This document shows, piece after piece, positions 61,939-64,000 of a DNA stretch of 64,000 nucleotides. Positions within the stretch are counted from its first letter, which is position 1, and each line of letters opens with the position of its first letter. The stretch lies in contig NZ_KB731324.1 of assembly GCF_000353285.1 (NCBI RefSeq), positions 3,242,577 to 3,306,576 on the forward strand. The letters are read 5' to 3'. The position numbers and the translations under genes were made by a program. Under the pieces are notes generated by a model, which was not told the DNA's origin, did no database searches, and was given only the letters and a program-made list of their open reading frames with translations. Source of the DNA: Leptolyngbya boryana PCC 6306. Lineage in GTDB: Bacteria > Cyanobacteriota > Cyanobacteriia > Leptolyngbyales > Leptolyngbyaceae.

Positions 61939-63585
61939 TCACCTACCCAACTGCGAAAGCGTTAACGATTGCACCAGACTTAACCGTAACGGATCTTGGG
62001 AGATTGCACGGGCATAGGTTGCAGAAATATAGGGTCGGAAGCTCGATTGATTGTTAATGTAAGTTTGAAAAAATGCCAAACTCAGCGCATTCATATAGCG
62101 CCGCGCGATCGCGGGATTCGCTCCAATCACTTCCGGCGGCACCGGAACCCCTTCATCATTCCCCTGTCCTAATGCTGAGAAGTGCGTTCCTTGCTCAATC
62201 ACCGCCAAATATCGTTCATTCGTTTGTAACCACGTAAACGGCTGAATCTGCTCTGGCAAAGCAGGCGCGATCGTATCTGCATTGCCTCCTACCATCAAAA
62301 TCGGTGTTTTAATCTGACTCACAGATGCCTGTCCGAACACACTACTGGTGATCGGATTAATCGCAACGATCGCTTTCACCCGTGGATCGCTCAAATTGTA
62401 GTTAATCGGCGGTAAAGCAGCCGCACGGCATTGCAGCAAGAGAGAAAGATTCAAGGTTCGATCGATCTCATCTGGACGACAGGATTGCTGAAGCTGTGCA
62501 AAATTGATCGGCGCACCCGCTAATGCCATCACCGTATAGCCGCCAAAAGACTGCCCCAACAGTCCAACTTGCTTGACATTCAAACGACTGTATTGAGGAT
62601 CAGACTTGGCTCTACGCTCCAGTTCATCCAGTACATACTTAATATCGAGCGGGCGATCGACAAACTCACTCGGACTCGTGACCTCATTGGCGATGCCATC
62701 GACTAAAGCTTGCAACTGTTTGGCATTACTGCCGGGATGTTCTGGAACGGCAACCGCAAATCCATGAGACGCGAGGTGTTCTGCTAAATATCGGAACGTT
62801 CCGCGATCGGAACCCAGTCCATGCGAAATCACAATCACGGGAATCGATGTTGGCAAAGCTTGACGGCGCGCGATCGGCAAATAGACATCCACCGGAAATA
62901 CGCGCTCTCGCCCTAACGCTTGCACAAATCCGCGCGTTCGATCGACTAATCTCCAAGAGTCTCGCCGAAATCCATATGCGCCTCGCGCTGTTAAATCAGG
63001 AATGTTCCCCGGTAGGGGGGTAGAGTCTTGGCTCGCAAGTTGAGCGACTACATCAGTAGCTTGCTTCGTACGTCCAATCAAATCTCCAAAATCATCCACA
63101 ATCTGGAGGCTTCGCTGCAAATCAATCCGAATCCCTCGCGTCGGAAACCTCCGAAATACATTCAGCAACGTCAACCCTTCTGGATCAGCCGATGCCAAAA
63201 TCAATGCCGCTCGAATCGCGAAAAATCCTGTATCGCGAGATTCCGGTTGAATCACTTCTCCCAAACGGCGTAACAAAATCTCTCCCTGCTGTGTATACAG
63301 GAATTGCGAAACCGCAACAGGACTAAGGTCTGCCTTTGCAACCAACACCTTACGCAATGTCGCCAATTGCGTTGCATCGACATATTGCGAATACACGTAA
63401 AGGTCACTATCGAGTACTCCCTGACGCGCATACGCTTCCAGCGCCGACACAGAAACCGATCGCTCTAAAATGCCATACGACAGAAAAATCCGCTCAGCAC
63501 TCCGGGCTGGGGAACTCATAGCGAGAACAGAAATCAGTCCTGCGATCGCGGAGAAGAAAAATTTGGCGACTTTCGACTGTTGCAT
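61939..63585 (-). CDS. DUF1400-containing alpha/beta hydrolase, copy 2
   Basis: 548 residues. The signal peptide includes FFFSAIAGLISVLAMSSP, ending in PARSAE. The DUF1400 part (RIFLSYGILERSVSVSALEAY) is followed by the hydrolase domain: IPVIVISHGLGSDRGTFRYLAEHL, nucleophile in LLGQSFGGYTVMALAG, then VGGNADTIAPAL and a His in EQGTHFSAL. It shares the whole layout with the gene at 51040-52659. Periplasmic; substrate unknown. Head of the truB-moaE unit. Confidence 0.85.
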   Translation of the reverse strand: MQQSKVAKFFFSAIAGLISVLAMSSPARSAERIFLSYGILERSVSVSALEAYARQGVLDSDLYVYSQYVDATQLATLRKVLVAKADLSPVAVSQFLYTQQGEILLRRLGEVIQPESRDTGFFAIRAALILASADPEGLTLLNVFRRFPTRGIRIDLQRSLQIVDDFGDLIGRTKQATDVVAQLASQDSTPLPGNIPDLTARGAYGFRRDSWRLVDRTRGFVQALGRERVFPVDVYLPIARRQALPTSIPVIVISHGLGSDRGTFRYLAEHLASHGFAVAVPEHPGSNAKQLQALVDGIANEVTSPSEFVDRPLDIKYVLDELERRAKSDPQYSRLNVKQVGLLGQSFGGYTVMALAGAPINFAQLQQSCRPDEIDRTLNLSLLLQCRAAALPPINYNLSDPRVKAIVAINPITSSVFGQASVSQIKTPILMVGGNADTIAPALPEQIQPFTWLQTNERYLAVIEQGTHFSALGQGNDEGVPVPPEVIGANPAIARRYMNALSLAFFQTYINNQSSFRPYISATYARAISQDPLRLSLVQSLTLSQLGR

Positions 63586-64000
63586 ATCTTCGGACGGAAT
63601 CCTAACGACCTGAACCTAGACTGGCTCATTTTGACGCACCTACAGAAAAAGCGGCAACTTCCAAAGAAATAAAAAGAATTCCTTCTATACAAAAATTAAG
63701 CCAAGCTGAAATTTTGATCATTAGCTTGAAGTCTAATTTGCAACTCCGGGCACTTTGGATAGAGTGTGACAGATGAGTTTGATTGATTTCTGCTACTAGT
63801 AGTGTGTCTCATATTTAACGAGCACCCTTACCAAGTTCAGACTTTCGATCGACATAATTTCCTCAACTTAGTCGTATAACATCTGGTACGGCAATTTTAA
63901 ATTTCAGATTTTCCCCCTGAAGTCACAGTTAAAGCAGCACAAGGACGAATTTTTAGTGATAGGATGATGTCCCTGCGCTCCGACAGCCTAAAAAAACATC
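63586..64000. other. Gene-free right end
   Basis: 415 bp upstream of the hydrolase gene; its promoter must lie here. No frame, repeat or RNA is recognised. Confidence 0.35.

Overview
The window comes from a filamentous-type, phycobilisome-bearing cyanobacterium, probably Leptolyngbya-like. The evidence is dense GCGATCGC (HIP1) palindromes, phycocyanin and linker genes, and cyanobacterial forms of HflX, WbuC and DUF1400 hydrolases. Genus is an inference; no rRNA or tRNA gene was seen.

Region by region: 1-11.4 kb holds a partial outer-membrane-like gene, a TPR gene, a CecR/YbhG-F-S-R-type ABC export operon with a perfect 27-bp operator, then tRNA-dihydrouridine synthase, an MtnX-like phosphatase and a second TPR gene. 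11.7-23.9 kb is a phycobilisome island: cpcG, an XRE regulator, an HExxH protein, a CpcS/CpeS-type lyase, an RcaF-RcaC-like response-regulator pair, a cpcBACD operon, and facing it cpcB-cpcA-cpcE-cpcF. An RcaC 'L box' lies upstream of cpcBACD. A second, perfect L box lies between two divergent small genes of unknown function at 23.3 kb. The layout closely resembles type III chromatic acclimation in Fremyella (inducible cpc2 with linkers, constitutive cpc1 with cpcEF), but the photoreceptor RcaE is not in the window.

23.9-25.5 kb has four small envelope or stress genes. 25.6-28.4 kb is a run of five small exported proteins. Two of them carry three 34-residue curlin-like repeats each, so this looks like a cyanobacterial functional-amyloid or surface-fibre locus. 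It is followed by a Ser/Thr kinase and a Pro/Gly-rich exported protein. 30.7-36.4 kb is a decayed region: a frameshifted gene, pyrC, a 48-bp tandem duplication with group II intron-like sequence, a methyltransferase gene split by a 168-bp MITE with an 8-bp target duplication, and a degenerate repeat array.

36.4-53 kb begins with sat (ATP sulfurylase) and continues into an exopolysaccharide locus: GMC oxidoreductase, O-antigen ligase/polymerase-like protein, three or four glycosyltransferases, a hexapeptide acetyltransferase, a WecG/TagA-type transferase and a Wzc-like tyrosine autokinase. 51-64 kb is mostly housekeeping: two DUF1400 alpha/beta hydrolases, DedA, a lipid-type ABC exporter, WbuC cupin, dUTPase, HflX, a subtilase with FG-GAP repeats, MoaE and TruB.
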